Source of the DNA: an uncultured Helicobacter sp.
Lineage (GTDB): Bacteria; Campylobacterota; Campylobacteria; Campylobacterales; Helicobacteraceae
Direction of reading: 5' to 3'
DNA length: 64,000 bases
Assembly: GCF_937893305.1 (NCBI RefSeq)
Contig: NZ_CALBGN010000001.1
Location: forward strand, 62,001-126,000
This document shows, piece by piece, positions 1 to 8,632 of this stretch. The position numbers and the translations under genes were made by a program. The notes below the pieces were generated by a model. It ran no database searches and was not told the DNA's origin. It saw only the letters and a list, made by a program, of their open reading frames with translations. The first letter of the stretch is position 1; every line of letters begins with the position of its first letter.

Positions 1-1
1 C

Positions 2-274
2 ACGAAACTAATGTTAGAACAAGGATTGATTGCTGAAGTAGAACGGCTAGTAGAATGTTATGGATTAGCACATCAATGGGCAAAAAGCATTGGAATTAAA
101 GAAGTTTTAACTTATAAAATGGGTACATTTAATCTTCAAGAATTAGAAGCGCAAATTACAACGCACACTGCACAGCTTGCCAAACGGCAAAGAACTTTTA
201 ACAAAACGCAATTTCCACCACATTTTTATGGAGAGATTTTAGAAGTTAAAAAAGCAATCAAACATGCTCTTTAA
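2..274 (+). CDS. miaA: tRNA dimethylallyltransferase MiaA, 3' end only
   Basis: This is the C-terminal part of MiaA, which adds a dimethylallyl group to A37 of tRNAs reading UNN codons. The frame is open from base 2, so the true start lies upstream of the window. About 90 residues are visible. They include the family's C-terminal pattern: a MLEQGLIAEVERL helix, then AKSIGIKE (usually A-I-G-Y-K-E), then TAQLAKRQRTFNK (usually TRQYAKRQ-TW). The Walker A region and isopentenyl-binding part are not in the window. The call rests on these C-terminal motifs alone but they are characteristic. Confidence 0.85.
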   Translation, partial: TKLMLEQGLIAEVERLVECYGLAHQWAKSIGIKEVLTYKMGTFNLQELEAQITTHTAQLAKRQRTFNKTQFPPHFYGEILEVKKAIKHAL

Positions 275-328
275 GGCATTTATGATAAAAGTTTGTTACA
301 ATTAAAATCTTACAACTAAAGGAAAGTG

Positions 329-1582
329 ATGGCAAGAAAGTTATTATGGGTTAGTCCCTTTAGTTTGCATGATACAAGCTCAGGAGCAGCAGTGCAATGT
401 AAAGCAATGCTAGAGCAGCTGGCAAAAAAAGGGATTGTAATTAAAGCACTTGGGAGTTTTATTTTTGATTCTCCAAGAGGGGCAACTTATTTTTCAAAGC
501 TAGAAGAAGAGTTAAAAAATCGTGGCACACAGCCTGTAGTAATTAATGATGAAGAAAGCGAAATTGAATATCATTACACTGTTTGCCAAAGTCGCTTAAT
601 GGAAAACTTCACCTATGCAGAATCGTGGAGCTTTTTTCAATACTTTAGTATGCTTTGTAATAGCTTTCGTCCTGATGTTGCAATGGGATATGGAGTAGGG
701 ACGAGTGGAATTGCAATTCACGCAGAATCCAAAAGAAGAGGAATACCATTTATTTATCCTATTTATAATGGAAATCACCCTTATTATACTTTTGATGATT
801 GTGATTTGCTAATTACAGAATCTCAAGCCACAGCAGATTTATATGCGGCACGCGATAGACTTAATGTGCAAGCAGGAGGAATCTTTATTGACAAAGAAAA
901 ATTTGTAAGCAAGGAAAGAGAGCCAAAATATATCACAATGGTGAATCCTTGCCCTACAAAAGGTTTAAGCATTTTTGCAAAACTTGCACATATTGCACAA
1001 AAAGAACTGCCAGATGTAAAGTTTCTAGCAGTTGATGGGCGTGGAAGTTTTGCAGAATCCATAGGCACTTTACACTTGTCAGATAGCGAAAAAACCCCCT
1101 TTACTCCAAAAATGTTTGAAAATGTGGATATTGCCTCACACACAAGTAATATGAGGGAAATTTACAAGCTAACAAAAGTGCTTATTGCACCTTCTTTAGC
1201 TTATGAATCTTGGGGCAGAGTGGTGAGTGAAGCTGTGCTAAATGGGATTCCAGTAATTGTTAGTGCAAACAATGGTGGAGGATTGCAAGAGGCAATGGCA
1301 GGAATGGGGTTTGCAATAAATGCGCCTGAAGAGTGTTTAAAAGATCATCTAAGAATACCAACAGATAAAGAAATTAAAGAATGGTTAGATGCACTTAAAA
1401 AAGCTATAAAAAAAGACTTTTCAAAAGAGTTTAAAAAGGCGCAAGTTGCTTTGGATATGGAAACTAGCACGCAACGCATCTTAGAGATTTTAGAGCCGAT
1501 TTTTGCAAAAAAAGCGAGCCAAAATCCACACATTATTCAAAAAGGAATCTTAAGAATGGAGTATAATGGGAGTTTTCGTTAA
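329..1582 (+). CDS. GT4-like glycosyltransferase
   Basis: A 417-residue protein with the two-Rossmann (GT-B) pattern of retaining glycosyltransferases. The C-terminal half carries an E-x7-E motif within YESWGRVVSEAVLNGIPVI (about residues 292-310), followed by a glycine-rich NNGGG loop. These are the usual nucleotide-sugar binding features of GT4 enzymes. No signal peptide or membrane segment is evident, so it is probably cytosolic. ATG 329 was chosen over GTG 326 because AAAGGA at 318-323 is then spaced 5 bases from the start. It lies between miaA and ruvX, away from the capsule locus, and its sugar substrate cannot be read from sequence. Confidence 0.75.
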   Translation: MARKLLWVSPFSLHDTSSGAAVQCKAMLEQLAKKGIVIKALGSFIFDSPRGATYFSKLEEELKNRGTQPVVINDEESEIEYHYTVCQSRLMENFTYAESWSFFQYFSMLCNSFRPDVAMGYGVGTSGIAIHAESKRRGIPFIYPIYNGNHPYYTFDDCDLLITESQATADLYAARDRLNVQAGGIFIDKEKFVSKEREPKYITMVNPCPTKGLSIFAKLAHIAQKELPDVKFLAVDGRGSFAESIGTLHLSDSEKTPFTPKMFENVDIASHTSNMREIYKLTKVLIAPSLAYESWGRVVSEAVLNGIPVIVSANNGGGLQEAMAGMGFAINAPEECLKDHLRIPTDKEIKEWLDALKKAIKKDFSKEFKKAQVALDMETSTQRILEILEPIFAKKASQNPHIIQKGILRMEYNGSFR

Positions 1583-1597
1583 AATGGGATTTAAAAA

Positions 1598-2008
1598 TTG
1601 GAACCTAAAATTATTTTAGCCATTGATGTTGGATTAAAGCGTATAGGGGTTGCAAAGTGTATTAATGGCATTGCTCTATGCTTAGATCCAATTTTGCGCA
1701 AAAATCGTAATCAAGCTGCAAATGCTGTGCGTTCCTTAGTTGTAGAATCAAATGCTAGCGTGTTAGTAGTTGGAATCCCATTGTCAAGTGATTCTAGTGA
1801 GCAAATGCAAAGACGCATTAAGCATTTTGTGGGGCTTTTGGAATTGGGATCTCATATTGAAATTATTTTTTTTGATGAATCTTTTAGTTCTAAAGAAGCA
1901 TTAGAAAGACTTGATGATAAAAAAATGCGTAAAAAAGCGCATAGTAAAAATGGTAGTTTAGATTCTCTCGCAGCCCTTGTAATTTTAGAACGATATTTAA
2001 TGCGCTAA
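1598..2008 (+). CDS. ruvX: Holliday junction resolvase-like nuclease RuvX (YqgF)
   Basis: A 136-residue RNase H-fold protein of the YqgF/RuvX family, implicated in pre-16S rRNA processing and formerly annotated as a Holliday junction resolvase. Three acidic active-site positions are visible: Asp in LAIDVGLKRIGVA near the N-terminus, Glu in FFDESFSSKEA, and Asp in DSLAALVIL near the C-terminus. The start is a TTG at 1598, because no ATG or GTG in frame lies before the first catalytic Asp; the ribosome binding site is weak. Its 3' end overlaps the converging CheX-domain gene by 12 bases. Confidence 0.85.
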   Translation: MEPKIILAIDVGLKRIGVAKCINGIALCLDPILRKNRNQAANAVRSLVVESNASVLVVGIPLSSDSSEQMQRRIKHFVGLLELGSHIEIIFFDESFSSKEALERLDDKKMRKKAHSKNGSLDSLAALVILERYLMR

Positions 2009-3391
2009 AAACAACACTAAAGGTTTGTCATTTAAAAGCAAATTTACTTGCACGCCTTGCTTTCCACTTAATGTAGTAGCGATTTCTTCTTCGCTTTTAT
2101 AAGCTTTTGGCAAAGAGATTCCAATAGAAACATTATGTTCAGAAAGCACGGCTTTTGAGCGTCCAGCGATGATATTTGTAAATTCACAAATTACATCTAA
2201 CAATTCTCCGTCATTTTGAGATTCTTCTCCTAAAAGCATCATAGAGGCTTCTTTTACAATAGATTTGCTAAAGCATAGTGCAACTAATCCATTTACATCA
2301 CCCTCAAATTTAATCATCGCTCCCATAATATCAGCTTGAGAAGTCTTATTGTATTGTGTAACCTTATAATCTGTGCGCTTTGCACTTCCGCCAGTGAGTG
2401 ATGAGAGTGTTTCAATAGCAGCATTAATAAACACGGGAAGTTGTGCTACAAGTTGTTTTGTTAAACCTTTGCGCTTTTGTTCGGTGGCTTGATGATTTTT
2501 TGCTAATTCTTGAATTTTTGGATTTTTTTTGCATTCTTCAATGCTGTTAAAGAATAAAATATTACTACGCATACAGAGATTTTGCTTATCAGCATCAAGA
2601 TTAATTTTTAAACCGCAAATTGCAATACAGGATTCAAAACGCGCATTATTTAACGCTAGAGACATTATAAAATCAAGCACCGCTAGATTGAATTCTTTTG
2701 TTTCACTTGCGTCAAATATAAAAACCTTATATCCTTCTCTAAGCCTAGAATTATGTGCTTGGATATTAAAAAATAAAGAAATATTTTTATCAACTTTCTT
2801 GTAAAGTGTGTAAGTTACGATTCCATTTGCGATAACAACGGGTATAAAATTACTTGTAATATCAAAATAAATATCATAAATATAAACTGCATTATCAAGA
2901 AATTGTCGCCTTTTGTTAATGAAATCACTAGAACTACCCACACAAATCACTTGATAACCCTTTGCACCTAATTCTTGAGAAACTAGCGTTTGCGTCATAT
3001 TATCCTTATCATAATAGATAATTGTTTGATTAAACGGAAAAGTTTTTAATCCAAGTAGCAAGTTTGCCATATTTTCTGTGCGAAATAACGGTAAGCTTTT
3101 GTTTGGAAAGAGAGCTTTTAACTTTGGAAATTGTTCATCATTATAATCCACAAAAGCCACCGCAACACTCACTTTATTTTGCATTGCAAGTAGAGCTTTT
3201 GCAATCAGAATCGTTGCGCCTTCATCAAATTCACGCACATTTTCAAAAGAAAAATACACTGCTTTTAGCGCAAGAGAACGGATTGTTGCACTATTTGAGA
3301 TAAGCACTTGGCAAATCTCTTTGGCAGCTTTCATATCTAAATGCACATCAGGTGCATAAATGGCGATATCGTGTTTGATGATTGGTCGCAT
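1997..3391 (-). CDS. Multidomain protein with C-terminal CheX-like domain
   Basis: A 464-residue cytosolic protein. The last 150 or so residues resemble the CheX/CheC-type chemotaxis phosphatase fold: a segment with LPVFINAAIETLSSLTG, a hydrophobic strand with VNGLVALCFSKSIVKEA, and a conserved ICEFTNIIAGRSKAVL helix comparable to the E-x2-N signature of CheX. The N-terminal 300 residues look like STAS-like segments at the start (residues 1-100) and around 215-300, with a receiver-like stretch between (about 110-190, IIYYDKDNMTQTLVSQELGA). The likely role is dephosphorylation of CheY or assembly in chemotaxis. The N-terminal domain assignment is tentative. Start ATG at 3391. Confidence 0.65.
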   Translation of the reverse strand: MRPIIKHDIAIYAPDVHLDMKAAKEICQVLISNSATIRSLALKAVYFSFENVREFDEGATILIAKALLAMQNKVSVAVAFVDYNDEQFPKLKALFPNKSLPLFRTENMANLLLGLKTFPFNQTIIYYDKDNMTQTLVSQELGAKGYQVICVGSSSDFINKRRQFLDNAVYIYDIYFDITSNFIPVVIANGIVTYTLYKKVDKNISLFFNIQAHNSRLREGYKVFIFDASETKEFNLAVLDFIMSLALNNARFESCIAICGLKINLDADKQNLCMRSNILFFNSIEECKKNPKIQELAKNHQATEQKRKGLTKQLVAQLPVFINAAIETLSSLTGGSAKRTDYKVTQYNKTSQADIMGAMIKFEGDVNGLVALCFSKSIVKEASMMLLGEESQNDGELLDVICEFTNIIAGRSKAVLSEHNVSIGISLPKAYKSEEEIATTLSGKQGVQVNLLLNDKPLVLFLAH

Positions 3392-3400
3392 AGTGAAAAC

Positions 3401-4321
3401 TTAGTTGTTTGAATTTGTGTAAATTTCTGCCTCTACTCTTCTATTTTGTTTTCTGCCCTCTTTGGTTGCGTTATCTCCGATAGGTTTGGATTCTCCATAA
3501 CCTTTAGCTTCTAGCCGTTCTGCTTGCACACCTTCTTTAAGGATTGCATCTTTAACAGCGTTTGCGCGGCGTTCTGATAGCTTCTGATTGTATGCATCAT
3601 TTCCTGTAGAGTCTGTATGTCCGCTAATAATAGCTGTTTGATTTGGATTTTCTTTCATTGATTGTGCAAAATCTTTGATTTCTGCACTGTATTTTGGTGC
3701 AACAACTGATGAATCAAATGGGAATTGCACAGAAAAAGTATGAATATGAGAAAGTTTTGGATTCTGTTTTTGTGTAGCTTCTACTTCTTCTATAACTTCT
3801 GCTTCTCTTGCATAAGTGCCAAAAGGAATACTAAAACCAACCATGCCGATAATATCACTGCGCCCATCAAGACTTATGAGATGTCTAAGTTCAGTTTTAA
3901 GATGTAAAAATTCTGTGAACGCATAACGCACACCTACACCATATTGTCCAAATAAGGCACTATCCATACTATTAAATTCATTAGAAATATGCTCATAACC
4001 AAAACCTCCTAGGATATAAGGAGAAATTTTGCTATCAATGTTAAACTCCTTTACTAAATCTACATAGTAACGGCCAATATCTGTAGATTGATTTGAAAGA
4101 TTATAATCTGCATCATCAATGCGCTCATAACCTACTTCTAAAAGTACGCTTGGCATAACACGCGTTGCAAACTTCAATCCATAACTTAAATCAATGTCAT
4201 CCGCATATCTATTGTTGTCAATATGCCAGCTTCCTCCAATTTGTGGAGTAATCTCTATAAGATTATCTGCGGCAAATACAGCAGAACTAAGTGCCAAAGA
4301 AAGTGCAATTACCTTTTTCAT
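3401..4321 (-). CDS. OmpA-family outer membrane protein
   Basis: A 306-residue protein with a Sec signal peptide (MKKVIALSLALSSAVFAADN, cleavage near residue 17). Residues 20-170 are a predicted 8-strand OmpA-type barrel with alternating aromatic residues. Residues 190-302 form an OmpA C-terminal peptidoglycan-binding domain, with ISGHTDSTGNDAYNQKLSERR (positions about 234-254) and the terminal GRKQNRRVEAEI. The Asp and Arg that contact diaminopimelate in this family are present in these motifs. It probably anchors the outer membrane to peptidoglycan. The gene is followed 9 bases downstream by the CheX-domain gene on the same strand; its promoter region is shared divergently with nadE. Confidence 0.85.
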   Translation of the reverse strand: MKKVIALSLALSSAVFAADNLIEITPQIGGSWHIDNNRYADDIDLSYGLKFATRVMPSVLLEVGYERIDDADYNLSNQSTDIGRYYVDLVKEFNIDSKISPYILGGFGYEHISNEFNSMDSALFGQYGVGVRYAFTEFLHLKTELRHLISLDGRSDIIGMVGFSIPFGTYAREAEVIEEVEATQKQNPKLSHIHTFSVQFPFDSSVVAPKYSAEIKDFAQSMKENPNQTAIISGHTDSTGNDAYNQKLSERRANAVKDAILKEGVQAERLEAKGYGESKPIGDNATKEGRKQNRRVEAEIYTNSNN

Positions 4322-4358
4322 AATTCAATCCTTTTACTTTAATATAATCATGTATTCT

Positions 4359-4409
4359 ATCTAATAAATAATTTAGATAAAATTAGATTTTATAAATTCT
4401 TTAGAATTT
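4359..4409. promoter_or_regulatory. Two inverted repeats in the ompA-like / nadE divergent intergenic region
   Basis: The 142-base spacer between the divergent ompA-like gene and nadE holds two dyads. ATCTAA at 4359-4364 is the reverse complement of TTAGAT at 4373-4378. AAATTC at 4394-4399 pairs with GAATTT at 4404-4409 around a 4-base loop. They could be operator sites for either promoter, but AT-rich spacers often contain short dyads by chance and no regulator is identified. Confidence 0.25.
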
Positions 4410-4463
4410 CATCGTTAAAAATTACACAAGTATAGATTTATACGATTTTACAAGGAGAGTTTT

Positions 4464-5222
4464 ATGAGAGATTTTGAAACAATCGCAAAAAAACTCGTTA
4501 CATTTATTCAAAATGAAGTTACAGAGCGTGGATTCAATGCCGTTGTTTTTGGATTAAGTGGAGGGATTGATTCTGCTGTGGTAGCTAGGCTTTGTCAGCT
4601 TGCTTTTAAGCAAACACATAAAGCCTTAATGCTTCCTTCAGGGCAGTCCAGCAAGGAAAGCTTAGAAGATGCATTAGATCTTTGTAAGAAGTTTGGAATC
4701 TCTTATGAGATTTTGAGCATTAAAGAAGTGCAAAATGCGTTCTTGCAAACCTTGCCAAACCTTACCAAATCACAAATGCGATTAGGAAATCTTAGTGCAA
4801 GATTAAGGATGATTTGTTTATATGATTATGCTTTTGCAAAAGATGCCCTTGTTATTGGAACAAGCAATAAATCGGAAATTTTATTAGGCTATGGAACGAT
4901 TTTTGGGGATTTAGCTTGTGCGATTAATCCAATTGGAAATCTTTATAAAACTGAAATTTACGAGCTAGCAAAGGCTTTAGAGATACCAAAAAAGATTTTA
5001 CAAAAGCCACCAAGTGCGGATTTATATGCAGGGCAAAGTGATGAAAAAGAACTAGGGTTTTCTTATGCAATCTTAGATAGAATTATGCTACTATTGTACG
5101 AAGAAAAGGACGATGAAGCAATTTTGAAAGAAGGGTTACCTAAAGAAGCGTTGCAACTAGTTAAAGAGAGAATGCAGCGTTTTGCGTTCAAGCAAAAAAT
5201 GCCAGAAATTGCGCAAATTTAA
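4464..5222 (+). CDS. nadE: NH3-dependent NAD+ synthetase
   Basis: A 252-residue enzyme that amidates deamido-NAD+ to NAD+ using ATP and ammonia. The PP-ATPase P-loop is FGLSGGIDSAVVARL (about residues 28-42). Further family motifs are VIGTSNKSEILLGYGT and the C-terminal PSADLYAGQSDEKELGFSY. There is no glutaminase domain, so it is the short ammonia-dependent form. AAGGAG lies just before the ATG at 4464. It is the first gene of an apparent operon with a DegT-fold gene and lpxK. Confidence 0.93.
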   Translation: MRDFETIAKKLVTFIQNEVTERGFNAVVFGLSGGIDSAVVARLCQLAFKQTHKALMLPSGQSSKESLEDALDLCKKFGISYEILSIKEVQNAFLQTLPNLTKSQMRLGNLSARLRMICLYDYAFAKDALVIGTSNKSEILLGYGTIFGDLACAINPIGNLYKTEIYELAKALEIPKKILQKPPSADLYAGQSDEKELGFSYAILDRIMLLLYEEKDDEAILKEGLPKEALQLVKERMQRFAFKQKMPEIAQI

Positions 5223-5232
5223 AGGAAAAAGC

Positions 5233-6363
5233 ATGAGAAAGATTCCCTATTTTATCCCAGATATTACCAAAGCAGAAAAAGATGCTATTAATGGTGTTTT
5301 AGAAAATCCTAGTTATGATATCGTAAGTGAACTTGAAGAGGAGTTTAAAAAGTTTATTGGCATTGAGTATGCCATAGCCACTCTTAGTGGAACAACAGCT
5401 TTTCATCTGTGCTTATTTGCTATGGATATTAAACGGGGGGATAAAATTATTTGTTCGGTAAATTGCCATCCTATGTTTCCAGAAATTATTCGTCATTTTG
5501 ATGCAGAGCCGATTTTTGTAGATATTGAAGAAGACACATTTTTTATGTCTTTTGAAAAATGCAAAGCGACACTTGAGAAAATCGGAGCAAAAAAACTCCG
5601 CGCAATTATCGTAAGTCACACAGCGGGGCAGGCTATAAATATAGATCCTTTCTTTGAGCTTGCAGAAGAGTATAATATTAAAATTATCGAAGATGCTACA
5701 ATGGCTTTAGGACTTACACATAATGGCGTAAAAATCGGAGCAAAAAAAAGTTTTGCAAGCATTTTTAGCATTGTCTTAGATGCGTTTAATCCTGTGGCGC
5801 AAACAGGAGTTTTAACCACACAAGATAAAGAACTTGCTGAAGCGGCTGTGTTATTGCGCTATCACGGAATTGTTAGTGAGAAAACAATTTCTACACGTCC
5901 GCAGTATTTATATGATGTTGTAGGAATTGGAAATAAATATAATGTGAGTTATTTAGATGTGGCTTTGTGCCTTAGTCAGCTTAGACGTATTGATTATATT
6001 ATCCAAAGGAGACAAGAGATTGCAAAATACTATTATCAAAACCTAGAAAATACGCCCCATATTTCATTGCCTGTCGTTAAAAGTGAGCATACTTTTTTAC
6101 ACTTTATTATTAAGGTGGATAAAAATCGCGATCATTTTGCAAGAGAACTTAAAGAATGCGGAATCGAAACCGCTCTACATTTTGTGCCAAATCATTTGCT
6201 AACTTATTATAAAAGCAAATATAAATATAAAATTAGCGATTTTCCTGTTGCACTTAGGAATTATCAGCAAATTTTGAGTTTGCCAATTTATAGTGCAATG
6301 CAGCAAGTAGATATGGATTATGTTTGTAAACAAGTGCTAAATCTTGCTAGCGTGCGTGTATAG
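5233..6363 (+). CDS. DegT/DnrJ/EryC1/StrS-fold protein lacking the PLP lysine
   Basis: A 376-residue fold-type I protein of the sugar aminotransferase family. Family landmarks are present: ATLSGTTAFHLCL (phosphate-binding loop), the Asp in IIEDATMALGLT that would pair with the PLP pyridine nitrogen, and the C-terminal HFVPNHLLTYY. At the Schiff-base lysine position the usual FSF-x3-K-x8-GG reads FSIVLDAFNPVAQTGVL, so Ala or Phe stands where Lys is expected and His (as in ColD-type dehydratases) is also absent. The ATG at 5233 was chosen because AAAGGA (5221-5226) precedes it; an in-frame extension back to 5182 overlaps nadE. It sits between nadE and lpxK, and could be a non-catalytic or scaffolding paralogue. 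The function is unknown. Confidence 0.7.
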   Translation: MRKIPYFIPDITKAEKDAINGVLENPSYDIVSELEEEFKKFIGIEYAIATLSGTTAFHLCLFAMDIKRGDKIICSVNCHPMFPEIIRHFDAEPIFVDIEEDTFFMSFEKCKATLEKIGAKKLRAIIVSHTAGQAINIDPFFELAEEYNIKIIEDATMALGLTHNGVKIGAKKSFASIFSIVLDAFNPVAQTGVLTTQDKELAEAAVLLRYHGIVSEKTISTRPQYLYDVVGIGNKYNVSYLDVALCLSQLRRIDYIIQRRQEIAKYYYQNLENTPHISLPVVKSEHTFLHFIIKVDKNRDHFARELKECGIETALHFVPNHLLTYYKSKYKYKISDFPVALRNYQQILSLPIYSAMQQVDMDYVCKQVLNLASVRV

Positions 6364-6371
6364 GGAAATTA

Positions 6372-7280
6372 ATGCGTAAAATTGAGAGATATTTTTATGC
6401 TCCAAGCGGAATCCAAAAACTTTTAGCATTTGCACTATTGCCCTTTAGCGTTATTTATTGTGCTATTGCAACACTAAAGCGTAAGTTTGCGCGCTTTAAG
6501 GACTTTGGGATTCCAATTATTAGTGTGGGGAATTTAGTATTAGGTGGCAGTGGGAAATCCCCATTTATCATAGAGATTGCCAAGGATTATGCTGATGTTT
6601 GCGTGATTTTGCGTGGATATGGACGCAAAGCAAAAGGGTTAAAAATTGTTAGCATAAAAGGCACAATCAAAGAGAGTGTAGAAAATGTAGGCGATGAAGC
6701 AATAATGCTAGCAAAAGCTTTACCAAATGCAAGTGTGATTGTGAGTGAAAAGCGTGAAGTTGGAATTCAAAAAGCAAAAGAATTAGATTCTAAAATTATT
6801 TTTTTAGATGATGGATTCCGCTTTAATTTCAAAAAATTCAATATCCTTTTACAGCCAAAATTAGAACCATATTTTAGTTTTTGTATCCCAAGTGGTGGGT
6901 ATAGAGAACACAAGAGTGCGTATAAACAAGCTGATATTGTAGCAAAAGAGGGGGTGGATTATGAAAGAGAAGTTCAGTTAATTGATGCCACGCCTAGAAT
7001 GCTTTTGCTAACAGCAATTGCAAATCCTTCGCGTTTGGAAGAATATCTGCCAAATGTAGTGGGGAAAATCACACTAAAAGATCATTCTTTTTTTGATAAA
7101 GAGAATATTTTAAAAACTTACGAAAAACTAGGTGCAACTTCTTTGCTTGTTACACAAAAGGATATGCCAAAGCTAGAGGGCTTTGGTGTCCCTTTATCGC
7201 TTTTGCAGCTCCGTTTAAAGATTAATCCTAGTATCATAAAGGCAGTGCAAAACTATCTAGCGTCATATAAAATTAATTGA
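6372..7280 (+). CDS. lpxK: Tetraacyldisaccharide 4'-kinase LpxK
   Basis: A 302-residue inner-membrane kinase that phosphorylates the 4' position of the lipid A precursor. The N-terminal hydrophobic segment (about residues 14-31, KLLAFALLPFSVIYCAIATL) fits the single membrane anchor of LpxK. The Walker A-like motif is GNLVLGGSGKSPFIIEI (about residues 53-69), followed by LRGYGRKAKG and the FLDDGFRFNF segment (DDGFQ motif in most homologues). It is the last gene of the nadE-DegT-lpxK run, 8 bases after the previous stop, and meets the converging argD. Confidence 0.9.
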   Translation: MRKIERYFYAPSGIQKLLAFALLPFSVIYCAIATLKRKFARFKDFGIPIISVGNLVLGGSGKSPFIIEIAKDYADVCVILRGYGRKAKGLKIVSIKGTIKESVENVGDEAIMLAKALPNASVIVSEKREVGIQKAKELDSKIIFLDDGFRFNFKKFNILLQPKLEPYFSFCIPSGGYREHKSAYKQADIVAKEGVDYEREVQLIDATPRMLLLTAIANPSRLEEYLPNVVGKITLKDHSFFDKENILKTYEKLGATSLLVTQKDMPKLEGFGVPLSLLQLRLKINPSIIKAVQNYLASYKIN

Positions 7281-7294
7281 TTTAGTAACTTGGC

Positions 7295-8485
7295 TTAGAT
7301 GTCCTTTAGAGCGTATTCTAAGCGTTCAAATCCTAAATTAATTTCATCTTTTGTAATTGTAAGACTTGGTAGAAAACGGGCTGTATTTTTGCCACTTTTT
7401 AATATCAAAACGCCATTATTAAAACTAGATTCCAAAACCGCGCTTAAAGTATCCGCATCTCTTACTCTAAGTCCACGCATAAGTCCTAAGCCTACTTCTT
7501 GTGTGAAAATCGCACAATTGTTTTTTTGTAAATCTTGGAGTTTTTTTGCAAAATAAGTAATTGTGTTATCAAGTTCTCCACTTGTTTTAAGTGCGTTTAA
7601 AATCTCTAGCACTTCTAAGGCAGCAGCAGTGGATAAGAAGTTTCCACCAAAGGTGCTTCCGTGATCACTTGGAGAAAAAATCTCTTTTAAACTTGTCAGC
7701 ACAGCACCAATTGGCACTCCTCCTGCAAGTCCTTTTGCAGTGGTAATAACATCAGGCGTAATCTCATAAGCTTGAGAGGCAAAAAGTTCTCCACTTCTAT
7801 AAATCCCTGTTTGCACTTCATCAACCATTAAAAGAATATTTTTTTCTTTTAAAAATTTTGCTAGATCTTGCACTTCTTGTTTATTAAAAGGTGTGATTCC
7901 ACCCTCTCCTTGAACAAGCTCCAAAAGCACAGCACAAGTTACATTGCTGATTTTGTTTGGAATGTCACTTAAATCTTTTGCATACACAAAACCATCTGGA
8001 AATGGCCCAAAGTAGTTGTGCATTTTGTCTTGTCCTGTAGCTTTTAGCGTGCTAATAGTGCGTCCGTGAAAAGAAGAATCTAAAGTGATGATTTGATAAC
8101 GTTTTAACTCTCCATTTACTTCGCCGAATTTTCTAGCAATCTTTAATGCGCCTTCATTTGCTTCAGCACCGGAGTTTGCAAAAAACACGCGCATATCATA
8201 TCCGCTTAATTCTACAAGCTTTTTAGCAAGCTTTGCTTGAGGCTCTATAAGATAGAGATTTGAAGTGTGGATTAAATTTTGCGCTTGTTTATAAAGTGTA
8301 TCTGCTAGGCGTTTGTTTCCGTGTCCTACGCTGCATACAGCAATTCCAGATCCAAAATCAATATAATCTTTACCTTTTTCATCAAACAAGCGTGCGCCAC
8401 TTCCACGCACAAAATGCACATAATTGCGTGCATAAGTGTGTAAAACATAGTCTAAATCCATTTGTTTTAAGGTCTGTGCGTCCAT
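7295..8485 (-). CDS. argD: Acetylornithine aminotransferase
   Basis: A 396-residue class III PLP aminotransferase that converts N-acetylglutamate semialdehyde to N-acetylornithine in arginine synthesis; ArgD enzymes often also serve lysine synthesis. The Schiff-base lysine is K251 in ITTAKGLAGGVPIGAV. The preceding MVDEVQTGIYRSG (residues 220-232) supplies the Asp that binds the PLP nitrogen. The N-terminal half has FANSGAEANEGALKIARK and SSFHGRTISTLKATG. The length is normal for ArgD. It is a single gene between converging lpxK and divergent ppc. Confidence 0.88.
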   Translation of the reverse strand: MDAQTLKQMDLDYVLHTYARNYVHFVRGSGARLFDEKGKDYIDFGSGIAVCSVGHGNKRLADTLYKQAQNLIHTSNLYLIEPQAKLAKKLVELSGYDMRVFFANSGAEANEGALKIARKFGEVNGELKRYQIITLDSSFHGRTISTLKATGQDKMHNYFGPFPDGFVYAKDLSDIPNKISNVTCAVLLELVQGEGGITPFNKQEVQDLAKFLKEKNILLMVDEVQTGIYRSGELFASQAYEITPDVITTAKGLAGGVPIGAVLTSLKEIFSPSDHGSTFGGNFLSTAAALEVLEILNALKTSGELDNTITYFAKKLQDLQKNNCAIFTQEVGLGLMRGLRVRDADTLSAVLESSFNNGVLILKSGKNTARFLPSLTITKDEINLGFERLEYALKDI

Positions 8486-8597
8486 AAAAAGCCTTGTAAA
8501 GAAATTTTGAGCATTTTACCACCCTAAAGTTTTAGTAAGACTTATAAAAACTTTAAATTTTTCACATAAATTTTTCAAGGACTTTACATAAAAGCGT

Positions 8598-8603
8598 TAT
8601 AAT
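8598..8603 (+). promoter_or_regulatory. Probable -10 element of ppc
   Basis: TATAAT at 8598-8603 lies 29 bases before the ppc start. No clear -35 element is at normal spacing, which is typical of the primary sigma factor in Campylobacterota. The upstream stretch is strongly AT-rich with T runs. Confidence 0.5.
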
Positions 8604-8632
8604 TCCTGCAAACTTTAGACAAAAGGAATCCA

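Noticed and set aside
5182..5232. N-terminal extension of the DegT-like gene overlapping nadE
   Set aside because: No ribosome site at 5182. AAAGGA precedes ATG 5233 at proper spacing and the family N-terminus starts there.
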